NCBI GenBank assembly: GCA_038316385.1
Contig: JBBQAN010000011.1
Span: 1 to 64,000, forward strand
Length of the DNA: 64,000 nt
DNA from: SZAS-103 sp038316385
Lineage (GTDB): Bacteria; Pseudomonadota; Gammaproteobacteria; Xanthomonadales; Xanthomonadaceae
Reading direction: 5' to 3'
Below, piece by piece: positions 42,911 to 51,263 of this stretch. A program made the position numbers and the translations under genes. The notes under the pieces were generated by a model that was not told the origin of the DNA, did no database searches, and was given only the letters and a program-made list of their open reading frames with translations. Position 1 is the stretch's first letter. Each line of letters begins with the position of its first letter.

Positions 42911-44530
42911 ATGGATGACTGCGTGACCGATTCCGCTGCGTTCGATTTCATCATCGTGGGCGCCGGCTCGGCCGGTTGCGTTCTCGCCAATCGCCTCTCC
43001 GAAGATCCTGCCGTCAAGGTGCTGTTGCTCGAAGCCGGCCCGCGCGACTGGCATCCCTTCATCCACATGCCGGCCGGTCTTGCGAAACTCGTCGGCAGGA
43101 AGGGCATCAACTGGAACTACAACACCGCGCCACAGCCGCAACTCAACGGCCGCAATCTGTGGTGGCCGCGCGGCAAGGTATTGGGTGGATCGAGCTCGAT
43201 CAACGCGATGTGCTACATCCGCGGCGCGATGCACGACTACGACGAATGGGCCGAACTCGGCGCCGATGGCTGGAACTGGAACGCAGTGCTGCCCTACTTC
43301 AAGCGCAGCGAAGGCAACCAGCGCGGCGACAGTGAATTACATGGCGCGAACGGGCCGTTGAAAGTCTCCGACCTTCGCTACGTCAACGAACTCTCCCGCG
43401 CCTTCATTGATGCCGGCGAACAAGCGGGCTACGCGAGGAATGCAGACTTCAATGGCGTGACACAGGACGGTGTCGGCCTCTACCAAGTAACCCAGGTCGG
43501 TGGCGCGCGCTGCTCGTCAGCGGTGGCGTATCTCGATCCTGTGAAGCCGCGCACGAATCTCACCATCGCGACTGGCGCACTGGCGAGCCGCGTGGTGTTC
43601 GACAACGGTCGCGCGAGCGGCGTGGCGTACGCGCATCGCGGCCGCAATGTCGTCGCAACCGCGACGCGCGAAGTGCTGATCTGCGGCGGCGCGATCAATT
43701 CGCCGCAACTGCTGATGTTGTCCGGCATCGGCACAGCCGACCACCTGCGCGAACGCGGCATCGACGTGCTCGCCGACCTGCCCGGTGTCGGCGCGAACCT
43801 GCAGGATCACCTCGATGCATCGACTCTGCAACACGCGACCCAGCGCGTCACCTACGATCGACTCAGTGATGCGAAGGTCGCATTCGAGTATTTCATGCGC
43901 GGCCATCGCGGCCCGGGCACCAGCAACATCGCCGAGGCCGGTGGCTTCGTGCGCTCACATTTTGCGCCGGATGCGCGCCCCGACGTCCAATTCCATTTCA
44001 TTCCCGCGATGCTCGACGATCACGGCCGTCGCCGCATGCAGGGCGACGGCTACACCGTCCACGCCTGCTTCCTGCGCCCGCACAGCCGCGGCCGCATCCT
44101 GCTTGCTTCCTCGAACCCGACCGAAAAGGCGCGCATCGAACCGAATTATCTCGGCGATGCCGAAGGCTTCGACCTCAAGATGATGGTCGAATGCGCGAAG
44201 CTCTCGCGCGACTTGTTCGCCCAGCGCGCATTCGACGCCTATCGCGGCACGCCGATCTTTCCCGCACGCAGCAACGCGTCGGACGAGGAACTCGTCGCCT
44301 TCATCCGCGCGAAAGCCGAAACGGTGTATCACCCGGTCGGCAGTTGCCGGATGGGCCGCTCCGACGACAACCAGGCCGTCGTCGACCCGCAACTGCGCGT
44401 GCGCGGCGTCGAAGGCCTGCGCGTGATCGACGCATCGGTGATGCCGAAGCTGATTGGCGGCAATACCAATGCTCCGACGATCATGATTGCGGAGCGCGCT
44501 GCGGATTTGATTCGGGGGCGAACAGCATAA
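42911..44530 (+). CDS. GMC family FAD-dependent oxidoreductase (choline/alcohol dehydrogenase-like)
   Basis: The 539-residue flavoprotein has the N-terminal ADP-binding motif DFIIVGAGSAGCVLANRLSE. GMC signature 1 is GRNLWWPRGKVLGGSSSINAM and signature 2 is GAINSPQLLMLSGIG. The C-terminal catalytic His/Asn region is YHPVGSCRMG and GNTNAPTIMIAERAADLI. It is related to BetA and to long-chain alcohol dehydrogenase AlkJ. No betaine aldehyde dehydrogenase or choline transporter is adjacent, so the substrate cannot be assigned. Confidence 0.92.
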   Translation: MDDCVTDSAAFDFIIVGAGSAGCVLANRLSEDPAVKVLLLEAGPRDWHPFIHMPAGLAKLVGRKGINWNYNTAPQPQLNGRNLWWPRGKVLGGSSSINAMCYIRGAMHDYDEWAELGADGWNWNAVLPYFKRSEGNQRGDSELHGANGPLKVSDLRYVNELSRAFIDAGEQAGYARNADFNGVTQDGVGLYQVTQVGGARCSSAVAYLDPVKPRTNLTIATGALASRVVFDNGRASGVAYAHRGRNVVATATREVLICGGAINSPQLLMLSGIGTADHLRERGIDVLADLPGVGANLQDHLDASTLQHATQRVTYDRLSDAKVAFEYFMRGHRGPGTSNIAEAGGFVRSHFAPDARPDVQFHFIPAMLDDHGRRRMQGDGYTVHACFLRPHSRGRILLASSNPTEKARIEPNYLGDAEGFDLKMMVECAKLSRDLFAQRAFDAYRGTPIFPARSNASDEELVAFIRAKAETVYHPVGSCRMGRSDDNQAVVDPQLRVRGVEGLRVIDASVMPKLIGGNTNAPTIMIAERAADLIRGRTA

Positions 44531-44677
44531 TTTTCCCGTGCCAGAGGGAAGCGCTGCGATTTCGCCAGCGACTGAGTGCGTTTGAATTGCAATCAAACGG
44601 CTGAACGCGGGGCCGGATCACACGGAATGACGATGTCCCGCGATAGAATACGCATTGATCCTCAGCATACGCATCCG

Positions 44678-46018
44678 ATGCCATCAACGAAAATGACGTT
44701 CAACCTCTTGCACAGCGCGGCGTGCGCACTGCTATGCCTGACCGCAAGTGCCGGCGCGCAGCCGACTGTAACCTCGCCGCAAGCGCCGCATCCAGCGCGC
44801 GCTGGCAGCGACTACAGTTTTACCAATAATGCCCTCGCGATCGATGCGCTGGCGCAACAGGTGGTCGAGCGCAGCCATATTCCCGGCATGGCGATGGCGA
44901 TCGTCCAGGATGGAAGAATCCTGGTGCTGCATGGCTACGGCGTGACCGAAGCGGGCGGTACCGAGCCGGTCACCACCGATACCGTGTTCCGGCTGGCCTC
45001 GCTGTCGAAAGCATTCGCTTCCACGCTGGCCGCGTTGCTGGTCGCCGACGGTACATTGAGTTGGGATCTGCGAATCGCCGATCATTTGCCGGCGTTCAAG
45101 CTTGCCAATCTGCAGGACACGCAAAGCCTGACCGTGCGCGATATCCTCAGTCAGCGCGCCGGACTCACCCGCAATACCTACGATCGCGATCTTGAATCGG
45201 ATGTGCCTTTCGAACTGTTGGTGCAGAAACTCGCGAATGCTCCGCTCGCCTGCGCGCCCGGCGATTGCTATGCGTACCAGAACATTTCCTTCAGCCTGAT
45301 CGGCGACATCGTGTTCGCGGTCACCGGCGATTTCTATTCGCATCAGGTAGAAAGCCGTATCTTCCAACCGCTCGGCATGTACAACTCGAGCTACGGCCGC
45401 GAAGCGCTGGAAGCCAGTCGGAGCTGGGCGCGTCCGCACGTGCGCGGCGGCGGCGGCTGGCGGGCGGTTCGCCCACAGGAGGCGTACTACAAGATTCCGC
45501 CAGCGGCCGGTGTCAATACCAGCATCCACGACATGGCGCAGTGGTTGATCGCACAGATGGGCCATCGTCCGGATGTGCTATCGCCGGCCGTGCTCGCAGA
45601 CGTGCACACGCCACAGGTTCCGACGCCCGACCAGATGCACGGCGCGCCGTGGCGACGCGAACGCATTTCGGATGCGTATTACGCGACCGGCTGGAGGGTG
45701 TTCAATTACGCTGGCCACACGCTGATTTTCCACGGTGGCGCGGTGCAGGGCTATCGCAGCGAGATTGCATTTCTGCCCGACCGAGACATCGGCGCGGTGA
45801 TCCTGTGGAATTCCGAAAGCGCGGTGCCTAGCGGATTGATGCCGATCATCCTCGACCGCGCGCTGGGCCTGCCCGAACGCGATTGGGTCGGGGTCGATCA
45901 GATCGGCCAGGAAGCGGCCGCACCGCGCCATCGCGCTGCACGCGACGGTTACAAGCCCGGCATGCGCGCCGGAAAATACAAGCCAGCAGCGCGCAAGAGC
46001 AGCAAACGCCATCGTTGA
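44678..46018 (+). CDS. Serine hydrolase, beta-lactamase class C / AmpH-like
   Basis: The exported serine hydrolase of the beta-lactamase/D-aminopeptidase superfamily has a signal peptide ending around ASAGAQP. The catalytic SxxK is FRLASLSKAFAS and the Tyr motif is YAYQNISF (YxN). A late HxG is LIFHGGAVQGYRS. The C-terminus is very basic (KYKPAARKSSKRHR), which may bind anionic cell wall or DNA. Two start codons (44678, 44693) fit the signal peptide; the first is given. The substrate is unknown, probably peptidoglycan-derived or an ester. Confidence 0.88.
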   Translation: MPSTKMTFNLLHSAACALLCLTASAGAQPTVTSPQAPHPARAGSDYSFTNNALAIDALAQQVVERSHIPGMAMAIVQDGRILVLHGYGVTEAGGTEPVTTDTVFRLASLSKAFASTLAALLVADGTLSWDLRIADHLPAFKLANLQDTQSLTVRDILSQRAGLTRNTYDRDLESDVPFELLVQKLANAPLACAPGDCYAYQNISFSLIGDIVFAVTGDFYSHQVESRIFQPLGMYNSSYGREALEASRSWARPHVRGGGGWRAVRPQEAYYKIPPAAGVNTSIHDMAQWLIAQMGHRPDVLSPAVLADVHTPQVPTPDQMHGAPWRRERISDAYYATGWRVFNYAGHTLIFHGGAVQGYRSEIAFLPDRDIGAVILWNSESAVPSGLMPIILDRALGLPERDWVGVDQIGQEAAAPRHRAARDGYKPGMRAGKYKPAARKSSKRHR

Positions 46019-46103
46019 TCAACGCACCTGCAGCAACCGCTGCGGAACATGATCGAGTCTCGCGTGACGCACGCGCAGCGCAGGCTATGGTTGCAACGCA
46101 ACT

Positions 46104-47825
46104 TCAGGACAGACTAGGCAGCGGCTGCAATGCGCCGAAGTAGTAACCCTGGCAGTAGTCCACGCCGATCGCGCGGATGCATTCAAACGCGGCTTCGGTT
46201 TCGACGCGCTCGGCAATCGTCTGCATGCCCATCACCTTGCCGATATGGTCGATCGCCTCGACCATCGCCAGATTGACCGGATCGGTCGCCACGTCGCGCA
46301 CGAACTGGCCATCAATCTTCACGAAATCCAGCGGCAGCCCCTTGAGGTATGCGAACGACGACAATCCGCTGCCGAAATCGTCGAGCGCGAACTTGCAGCC
46401 ATGGCTTTTCATCCGGGTCATGAACTTGCCAGCCGCGTCGAGATCGACGATCGCCTCGCTCTCTGTAATCTCGAAACAGAACGTGCCGCCGGTCGGCAAC
46501 TCGCGCGCCTGCTCTTCGGCGAATTCGCGGAATTCCGGATCGCTCAGCGACGAACCCGACAGATTGATCGTCACCAGTTCCGGCAGCGAACGTCCGTTGC
46601 CGGCGCGCCAGTGCAACCACTCGGCGACCTGCGCCGTGACCCAGCGATCGATGCGTCCCATCAAGCCGTAGCGGCGCGCGGCCGGGAGAAATTCACCGGG
46701 CGCGACCAGTTTGCCGCTGGCGTCGGGCAAGCACAGCAAGACTTCCAGAAGACGGCCATTGGCACGACCTTGCGCAGTCGGCACGATATCCTGAAACATC
46801 AACTGAAAATCGCCGACTTCCAGCGCGGTCTGCAAACGCGGCACCCAACGCATCTCCGCTTGTCGACGAGCAACGTCGGTATCCGGCGGATCGTAGAGAT
46901 GCACCCGGTTGCGCCCGTGTTCCTTGGCGACGGCGCACGCAGCCTCGACCGAGATCAATACTTCGTCGATCGTGCGCGCGTCCGAACGGATCGCCGCGAC
47001 GCCGATCGAACCGCTGATGCCGAATTGGCGATCGCCCCAGTTGAACCGCAGACGATCCAATGCTGCAACCATTTCCTGCGCAACCTGCATGGCCCGACTG
47101 GTTCCCATCTGCGGCAACAGCAGGCCGAACGCATCGTCGCCGACGCGAGCGAGTACATCGTTTTCGCCGGTCATTTTCTGCAACGCCGCCGAGACATCCT
47201 TGAGCAGCGCATCGCCAGCTGCGTGTCCACAGGTGTCATTGATCAAGGTGAACTGATCCAGGTCGATGTGGTATAGCGTATGCGGGCCGCCGCCGGTTTG
47301 CGCATCGCCAAGCAAACGCCGCAAACGACGCGCGAATTCCTCGCGATTGTGCAGCCCGGTCAGTGGATCGTGGGTGCTGCGATGCGCGAGATCGCGCATC
47401 ATGCTGGTTGTCTGCGATGTATCGCGGAACGTCAGCACCAATCCTTGCGCACCGCCCTGTCCGTCCATCAGCACCGCGACCGACAACTCGATCTGGTGTT
47501 CGCTGCCATCGCGCAAGCGCAGGATCGCACTCGATTCGGAGGCACTGTGGAACCACGCCGACAATGACGCCGCATCCGTATGTGATGGCGGCTCGCGCAT
47601 ACCGACCAGCGGCAATACGTCCACCACCTGCATGCCGATGGCCATCGCCAGCGGCCAACCGGTGATACGTTCGGCCGCAGGATTGATGTAATCGACCACA
47701 CCATCGGCATCAAGGCTGATCACGCCGTCGCCGATCGCTCCGAGGACGACTTGCGCCCAGCCACGCTCGACCGCGTGGATGTGCGGCATGTGTGGTTTTT
47801 CATCAATGTTCGGTAAGGGCTGCAT
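46104..47825 (-). CDS. PAS-GGDEF-EAL protein with degenerate GGDEF
   Basis: The 573-residue signalling protein has an N-terminal PAS domain (about 20-140), a GGDEF-type domain (about 145-310) and an EAL domain (about 325-570). The cyclase signature is GDDAF instead of GGDEF, so cyclase activity is unlikely. The EAL motif reads EVLLC instead of EALLR. Most catalytic residues remain: NLSGSSL, FEITESEA, LDDFGSG, VKIDGQFV, IAERVE and CQGYYFG. It may be a phosphodiesterase or a FimX-like c-di-GMP receptor. The ATG at 47825 has GGAG 6 nt upstream; an earlier GTG at 47837 is in frame. Confidence 0.9.
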   Translation of the reverse strand: MQPLPNIDEKPHMPHIHAVERGWAQVVLGAIGDGVISLDADGVVDYINPAAERITGWPLAMAIGMQVVDVLPLVGMREPPSHTDAASLSAWFHSASESSAILRLRDGSEHQIELSVAVLMDGQGGAQGLVLTFRDTSQTTSMMRDLAHRSTHDPLTGLHNREEFARRLRRLLGDAQTGGGPHTLYHIDLDQFTLINDTCGHAAGDALLKDVSAALQKMTGENDVLARVGDDAFGLLLPQMGTSRAMQVAQEMVAALDRLRFNWGDRQFGISGSIGVAAIRSDARTIDEVLISVEAACAVAKEHGRNRVHLYDPPDTDVARRQAEMRWVPRLQTALEVGDFQLMFQDIVPTAQGRANGRLLEVLLCLPDASGKLVAPGEFLPAARRYGLMGRIDRWVTAQVAEWLHWRAGNGRSLPELVTINLSGSSLSDPEFREFAEEQARELPTGGTFCFEITESEAIVDLDAAGKFMTRMKSHGCKFALDDFGSGLSSFAYLKGLPLDFVKIDGQFVRDVATDPVNLAMVEAIDHIGKVMGMQTIAERVETEAAFECIRAIGVDYCQGYYFGALQPLPSLS

Positions 47826-48056
47826 GCTCGACTCCACGACTCGCGGTGATGTGGCTGCCGCGCGAACCGCAGGCGGTGCGGATGCGATCGCGATCCGAGC
47901 CTATCCTACAACCCCATGCAGTCGCGATCACACCCTGCTTGCTCAACCGATTGCATCAGCTTCCGGCGCGCGCGACGAATCGTCCTGCGTGCAGGGGGGA
48001 TAAAATCGCGATTGGCGATACCGGAGTGCGGCGCCGAAATGGCCGATCCGGAAAGT

Positions 48057-48089
48057 CTCTCTCCCTGCCTGGGCAGTACAGGGAGAGAG
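48057..48089. repeat. 11-bp perfect inverted repeat downstream of the histone-like gene
   Basis: The arms CTCTCTCCCTG (48057-48067) and CAGGGAGAGAG (48079-48089) flank an 11-nt loop. It lies 45 nt beyond the stop of the histone-like gene and could stabilise or terminate its transcript. There is no U-run on either strand, so it may instead be a REP-like element. Confidence 0.55.
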
Positions 48090-48133
48090 CGACGCGTGTT
48101 GCTGACTTGCAAATTACGACAGTCGGGGCTGTC

Positions 48134-48517
48134 TTACATCGGGGCCACTGGGGACGCCGGCATTGCCGGTGCCATCGGGGCCTTCTTGGCCTTCTTGGCT
48201 GCCGGTTTCTTGGCGGCCTTCTTTTTCGCTTTCTTGGCCGCCGGCTTTTTGGCAGCTTTCTTGGCCGTCTTCTTGGCAGCTTTCTTGGCGGCTGGCTTCT
48301 TGGTCGCTTTCTTCGCTACCTTCTTGGCCGCTTTCTTCGCTACTTTCTTGGTCGCTTTCTTCGCTACCTTTCTGGTCGCTTTCTTGGCGGTTTTCTTGGC
48401 GGCTTTCTTGGCAGTCTTCTTCACTGCCTTCTTCTTGGCGGCCGGCTTTTTGGCGACTTTCTTCGTCGCTTTCTTGGCGGATGGTTTTTTCTTCGCAGCA
48501 GCTTTCTTCATAGCCAT
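48134..48517 (-). CDS. Histone H1-like Lys/Ala-rich protein
   Basis: The 127-residue product is almost entirely built of KKxAKK-type repeats (AKKATKKVAKKPAAKK and variants). It ends in an acid-free, Pro/Met/Ala-rich tail (KKAPMAPAMPASPVAPM). There is no acidic residue. This composition is that of bacterial H1-like/AlgP-like nucleoid proteins that bind DNA non-specifically. The start is chosen at 48517 because a clear Shine-Dalgarno (GAGGAG) lies 7-8 nt upstream; the upstream open frame is not of the same composition. The repetitive DNA is prone to length change. Confidence 0.9.
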   Translation of the reverse strand: MAMKKAAAKKKPSAKKATKKVAKKPAAKKKAVKKTAKKAAKKTAKKATRKVAKKATKKVAKKAAKKVAKKATKKPAAKKAAKKTAKKAAKKPAAKKAKKKAAKKPAAKKAKKAPMAPAMPASPVAPM

Positions 48518-49218
48518 GATTGACTCCTCGTCTGTTGGCTGTGGGTATTGCCCAGTTTCAACGCAACGGCGCGGGATGCAGCTCCGCGTCCGACCGCCGC
48601 CACGCCGGAGGCGATGACGGACGGATTCGTTGTATGCGCCGAAGTGGCGCACGTTGTCTCGCTTGCGAAAACGCCCGCATCAAGGACGATGCGGGCGTTC
48701 GATGACGGCTTTCGGGGCGAAGAGGTCAGCTTTTTTTTGGGGGATAGATGCCCTGTTTCCACCAGACAGATGCGCTGGGCGGAGACTGTGTTCGTTCGAA
48801 TCACTGGCAACTCTATCGATCTCACTCTCTTCCGCAGTTCGTGTCTGCTGCGCGAAACCTAATCACGTGTCAGCAGAGTGTCAACACGTTTGCGAAATTA
48901 TTTTTCGTCCGGTTCATCCGACAACGTCATGCGTGGCGTCGCGAACTTCAACGCATGCATTCGTAAGCGCGCGTGCGAAATCAATGATGCATCACGAAAG
49001 CAAGCAGCAGTGCGGCTTGCATGCGCGATGAAAGTTTTGCTGATGCAATTGCCGTGCGATCGCATGCGTGTTCGATGCGTCGCGAACTCAGCAATGGAGC
49101 ACGAAAAAATATTTTCCATGCGAGCTGTCGAAACCGCGTTTTGCGCGTTGCACAAGCAAAAGTGCGCGGACTTGCGAAGAGTTTTCGCAAGCGCTCTCAT
49201 CGAGCAACGGAAATATTT
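48518..49218. other. Gene-free 0.7-kb stretch between the histone-like gene and gcvPA
   Basis: No convincing gene is seen. The stretch holds the histone-like promoter, a 12-bp stem-loop at 48670-48699, a T8 run at 48730-48737, and an AT-richer part (48880-49200) with many ATGCG/GCATGC/GCGAAA words and an 8-bp stem CTTGCGAA/TTCGCAAG at 49171-49191. A 100-codon open frame on the minus strand (48898-49200) lacks a Shine-Dalgarno and looks like a low-complexity by-product. Confidence 0.6.
48670..48699. repeat. 12-bp perfect stem-loop
   Basis: AACGCCCGCATC (48670-48681) is repeated inverted as GATGCGGGCGTT (48688-48699) with a 6-nt loop. On the minus strand the stem is followed by TTCGC, giving only a TTTT run, so it could act as a weak terminator for leftward transcripts. 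It lies about 150 nt upstream of the histone-like gene start. Confidence 0.6.
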
Positions 49219-50598
49219 TCAAACGACGAGCGAAGAAATTGCTTCGACCAATCGATCAAGGTCAGCTGCCGATTTGGTTTCGGTCGCACACACCAGCAAC
49301 GCATCGCCAAACCCGCTTCCATCGATCTCTGGAAAATCCTCGGCCAGCGAAACGCCGGCAAGGATGCGTTGTCCGGCGAGTTGCTCGATGACCTCGGTCG
49401 CTGGTTTCGGCAGCACGAACGCCTGCTCGTGGAAGTGCGTGCGGTCGGGGAACGCGGCGCGCACACCGGGAATCTGCAGCAGCCGTTCGGCGAGCGCGCT
49501 GGTGTTGGCGACGCTGGCGGCGGCGACGCGCCGCAAGCCTTCCGGACCGAGCAGCGCCATGTGGATGGTCGCCGCCGTGACGAGCAAACCCTGGTTGGTG
49601 CAGATATTCGACGTCGCTTTCGCGCGACGGATGTGTTGCTCGCGCGCCTGCAACGTCAACGCGTAACCCATGCGGCCATCGAGATCGGTGGTGCGGCCAA
49701 CGATGCGTCCCGGCATGTTGCGAACGAGCTCCTGCTTGCAACACAGCAAACCGAAGTACGGGCCACCGGACGACAGCGGCACGCCGAGTGGCTGGCCATC
49801 GCCGCAGACAATGTCTGCGCCGCTGCCGCCCCATGCGCCCGGCGCTTTCAACAGCGCGAGCGACATCGGATTGACTACCGCGATCACCAGCATGCCGCGC
49901 GCATGCGCCCAGTCGGTCAACGCGTCGACTTCTTCCAGCGCGCCGAAGAAGTTCGGCTGCGGAATCACCAGCGCGCTGAATTCGCCGCCGCCTGCATCGA
50001 GAACAGCCGCATCGAGACTGGTCGGATCGAGGAACCCATCCGGGCATGGCAGCTCGACGATCTCGATATTCTGCGCGGCTACAATTGTGTGTACGGTCTT
50101 GCGATAGGCCGGATGCACCGAGGTCGGGATCAGCACGCGCTGCGCGCTTTTGCGACGACAGCGCTCGGCCATCAACACCGCCTCGGCCAGCGCGGTCGCG
50201 CCGTCGTACATCGATGCGTTGCTGACATCCATGCCGGTCAGCCGCGTCATCATCGTCTGGTATTCGTAGATCAGTTGCAGCGTGCCCTGGCTCGCCTCGG
50301 CTTGGTAAGGCGTGTAGGCCGAGTAGAACTCCCCGCGCCCGACGATCTGCCACACCGCCGCCGGAATATGGTGCTCATACGCGCCCGCACCGGCGAAGTT
50401 CAGATCGATCGCATCCATCGCCGCACGCTCGCGCAGCACGCGATTGGTATCCATTTCCGACAGCCCGGCCGGCACGCCCTGCAGAGCGTGCACCTTCAGG
50501 CTTTCAGGGATTTCATCGAATAGATCTTCGATGCGGTCGACGCCGATCGCTGCAAGCATTTTGGCGACGTCTGCTTCGGTATGGGGGATGAAGGGCAT
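49219..50598 (-). CDS. gcvPA: Glycine dehydrogenase (decarboxylating) subunit 1, GcvPA
   Basis: This is the N-terminal half of the glycine cleavage P-protein. The 459-residue product starts MPFIPHTEADVAKML. It contains the family segments FAGAGAYEHHIPAAVWQI, FYSAYTPYQAEASQGTLQLIYEYQT, NASMYDGATALAEAVLMA and DIVCGDGQPLGVPLSSGGPYFGLL. The pyridoxal-phosphate lysine resides in subunit 2 (gcvPB), which is not in this window. It follows gcvT and gcvH on the same strand. The ATG at 50598 gives the family N-terminus. Confidence 0.95.
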   Translation of the reverse strand: MPFIPHTEADVAKMLAAIGVDRIEDLFDEIPESLKVHALQGVPAGLSEMDTNRVLRERAAMDAIDLNFAGAGAYEHHIPAAVWQIVGRGEFYSAYTPYQAEASQGTLQLIYEYQTMMTRLTGMDVSNASMYDGATALAEAVLMAERCRRKSAQRVLIPTSVHPAYRKTVHTIVAAQNIEIVELPCPDGFLDPTSLDAAVLDAGGGEFSALVIPQPNFFGALEEVDALTDWAHARGMLVIAVVNPMSLALLKAPGAWGGSGADIVCGDGQPLGVPLSSGGPYFGLLCCKQELVRNMPGRIVGRTTDLDGRMGYALTLQAREQHIRRAKATSNICTNQGLLVTAATIHMALLGPEGLRRVAAASVANTSALAERLLQIPGVRAAFPDRTHFHEQAFVLPKPATEVIEQLAGQRILAGVSLAEDFPEIDGSGFGDALLVCATETKSAADLDRLVEAISSLVV

Positions 50599-50608
50599 TG
50601 GTTTAGCC

Positions 50609-50760
50609 GGGAAGAGGGAACGGGGAACGGGGAACGGAATAGTTGAAGCAGTAGACATGAAGGTCACAGCAGACAAGTCACATGGAATCATCGGACATGA
50701 GAAAGTTGATGCTGTTGGCTTCTACCATTCCCCGTTTCCTGTTCCCTGTTTCCCGCTCTC
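50609..50760. repeat. Inverted G/A-rich repeat pair between gcvH and gcvPA
   Basis: The left arm (50609-50640) is a short tandem run of GGGAACG units. The right arm (50725-50760) is its imperfect inverse, TTCCCCGTTTCCTGTTCCCTG. The two would fold into a long hairpin in the gcvH-gcvPA intergenic RNA. The last bases of the right arm overlap the gcvH stop codon. Similar runs are seen as dispersed repeats in Xanthomonadales genomes (family knowledge, not checked here). Confidence 0.65.
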
Positions 50761-51154
50761 AGTGATCCTCGTCCTCGATCATCGCCACATAGTCATCGGG
50801 ATCCATCATCTCGTCGAGTTCGGCCGCATCGTCGGGCTTCACTGCGAAGATCCAGCCTTCGCCGTAGGCGTCTTCGTTGATCGTCTCGGGCTTGTCGCCA
50901 AGTGCTTCATTCACTGCGACGACCGTACCCGTCACTGGGCTGTACACATCGGATGCGGCTTTCACCGATTCCACCACGGCGCAGGCATTGCCTGCCTTCA
51001 CGGTGTCGCCGACGCCGGGGAGTTCGACGTAGACCAGATCGCCGAGCAGGCTCTGCGCGTGTTCGGAGATACCGATGGTGACGCGGCCGCTGTCTTCCAT
51101 GCGCGCCCACTCGTGGGACTTGAGGAATCTGAGGTCGCCGGGAATCTCGTTCAT
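50759..51154 (-). CDS. gcvH: Glycine cleavage system H protein
   Basis: The H protein shuttles the aminomethyl group on a lipoyl arm between the P, T and L proteins. The 131-residue product shows LRFLKSHEWARMEDSGRVTIGIS. The lipoylated lysine is in VVESVKAASDVYSP. The C-terminal GEGWIFAVKPDDAAELDEMM is typical. The ATG at 51154 gives the normal length; the open frame upstream is only overlap with the gcvT 3' region. Confidence 0.96.
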   Translation of the reverse strand: MNEIPGDLRFLKSHEWARMEDSGRVTIGISEHAQSLLGDLVYVELPGVGDTVKAGNACAVVESVKAASDVYSPVTGTVVAVNEALGDKPETINEDAYGEGWIFAVKPDDAAELDEMMDPDDYVAMIEDEDH

Positions 51155-51263
51155 GTCAGCTCCGGGGATGGTTGTCGGAAATATTGGGGAAATGCTGTTT
51201 GGGGAAATACGCGCCGTGCAGGCCGCTGCATTGTAACGATGCGACGTTCGGGTTTCAGCAGGT

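Noticed and set aside
48140..48500. Regular short repeats resembling a CRISPR array or satellite
   Set aside because: The repeats are coding units for Lys/Ala motifs of the histone-like protein. Spacing is irregular, there are no unique spacers and no cas genes are nearby.
48898..49200. A 100-codon minus-strand frame after gcvPA
   Set aside because: It has no ribosome-binding site, an unusual Cys/His/Arg-rich composition and no recognisable family; it is kept only as part of the gene-free region description.
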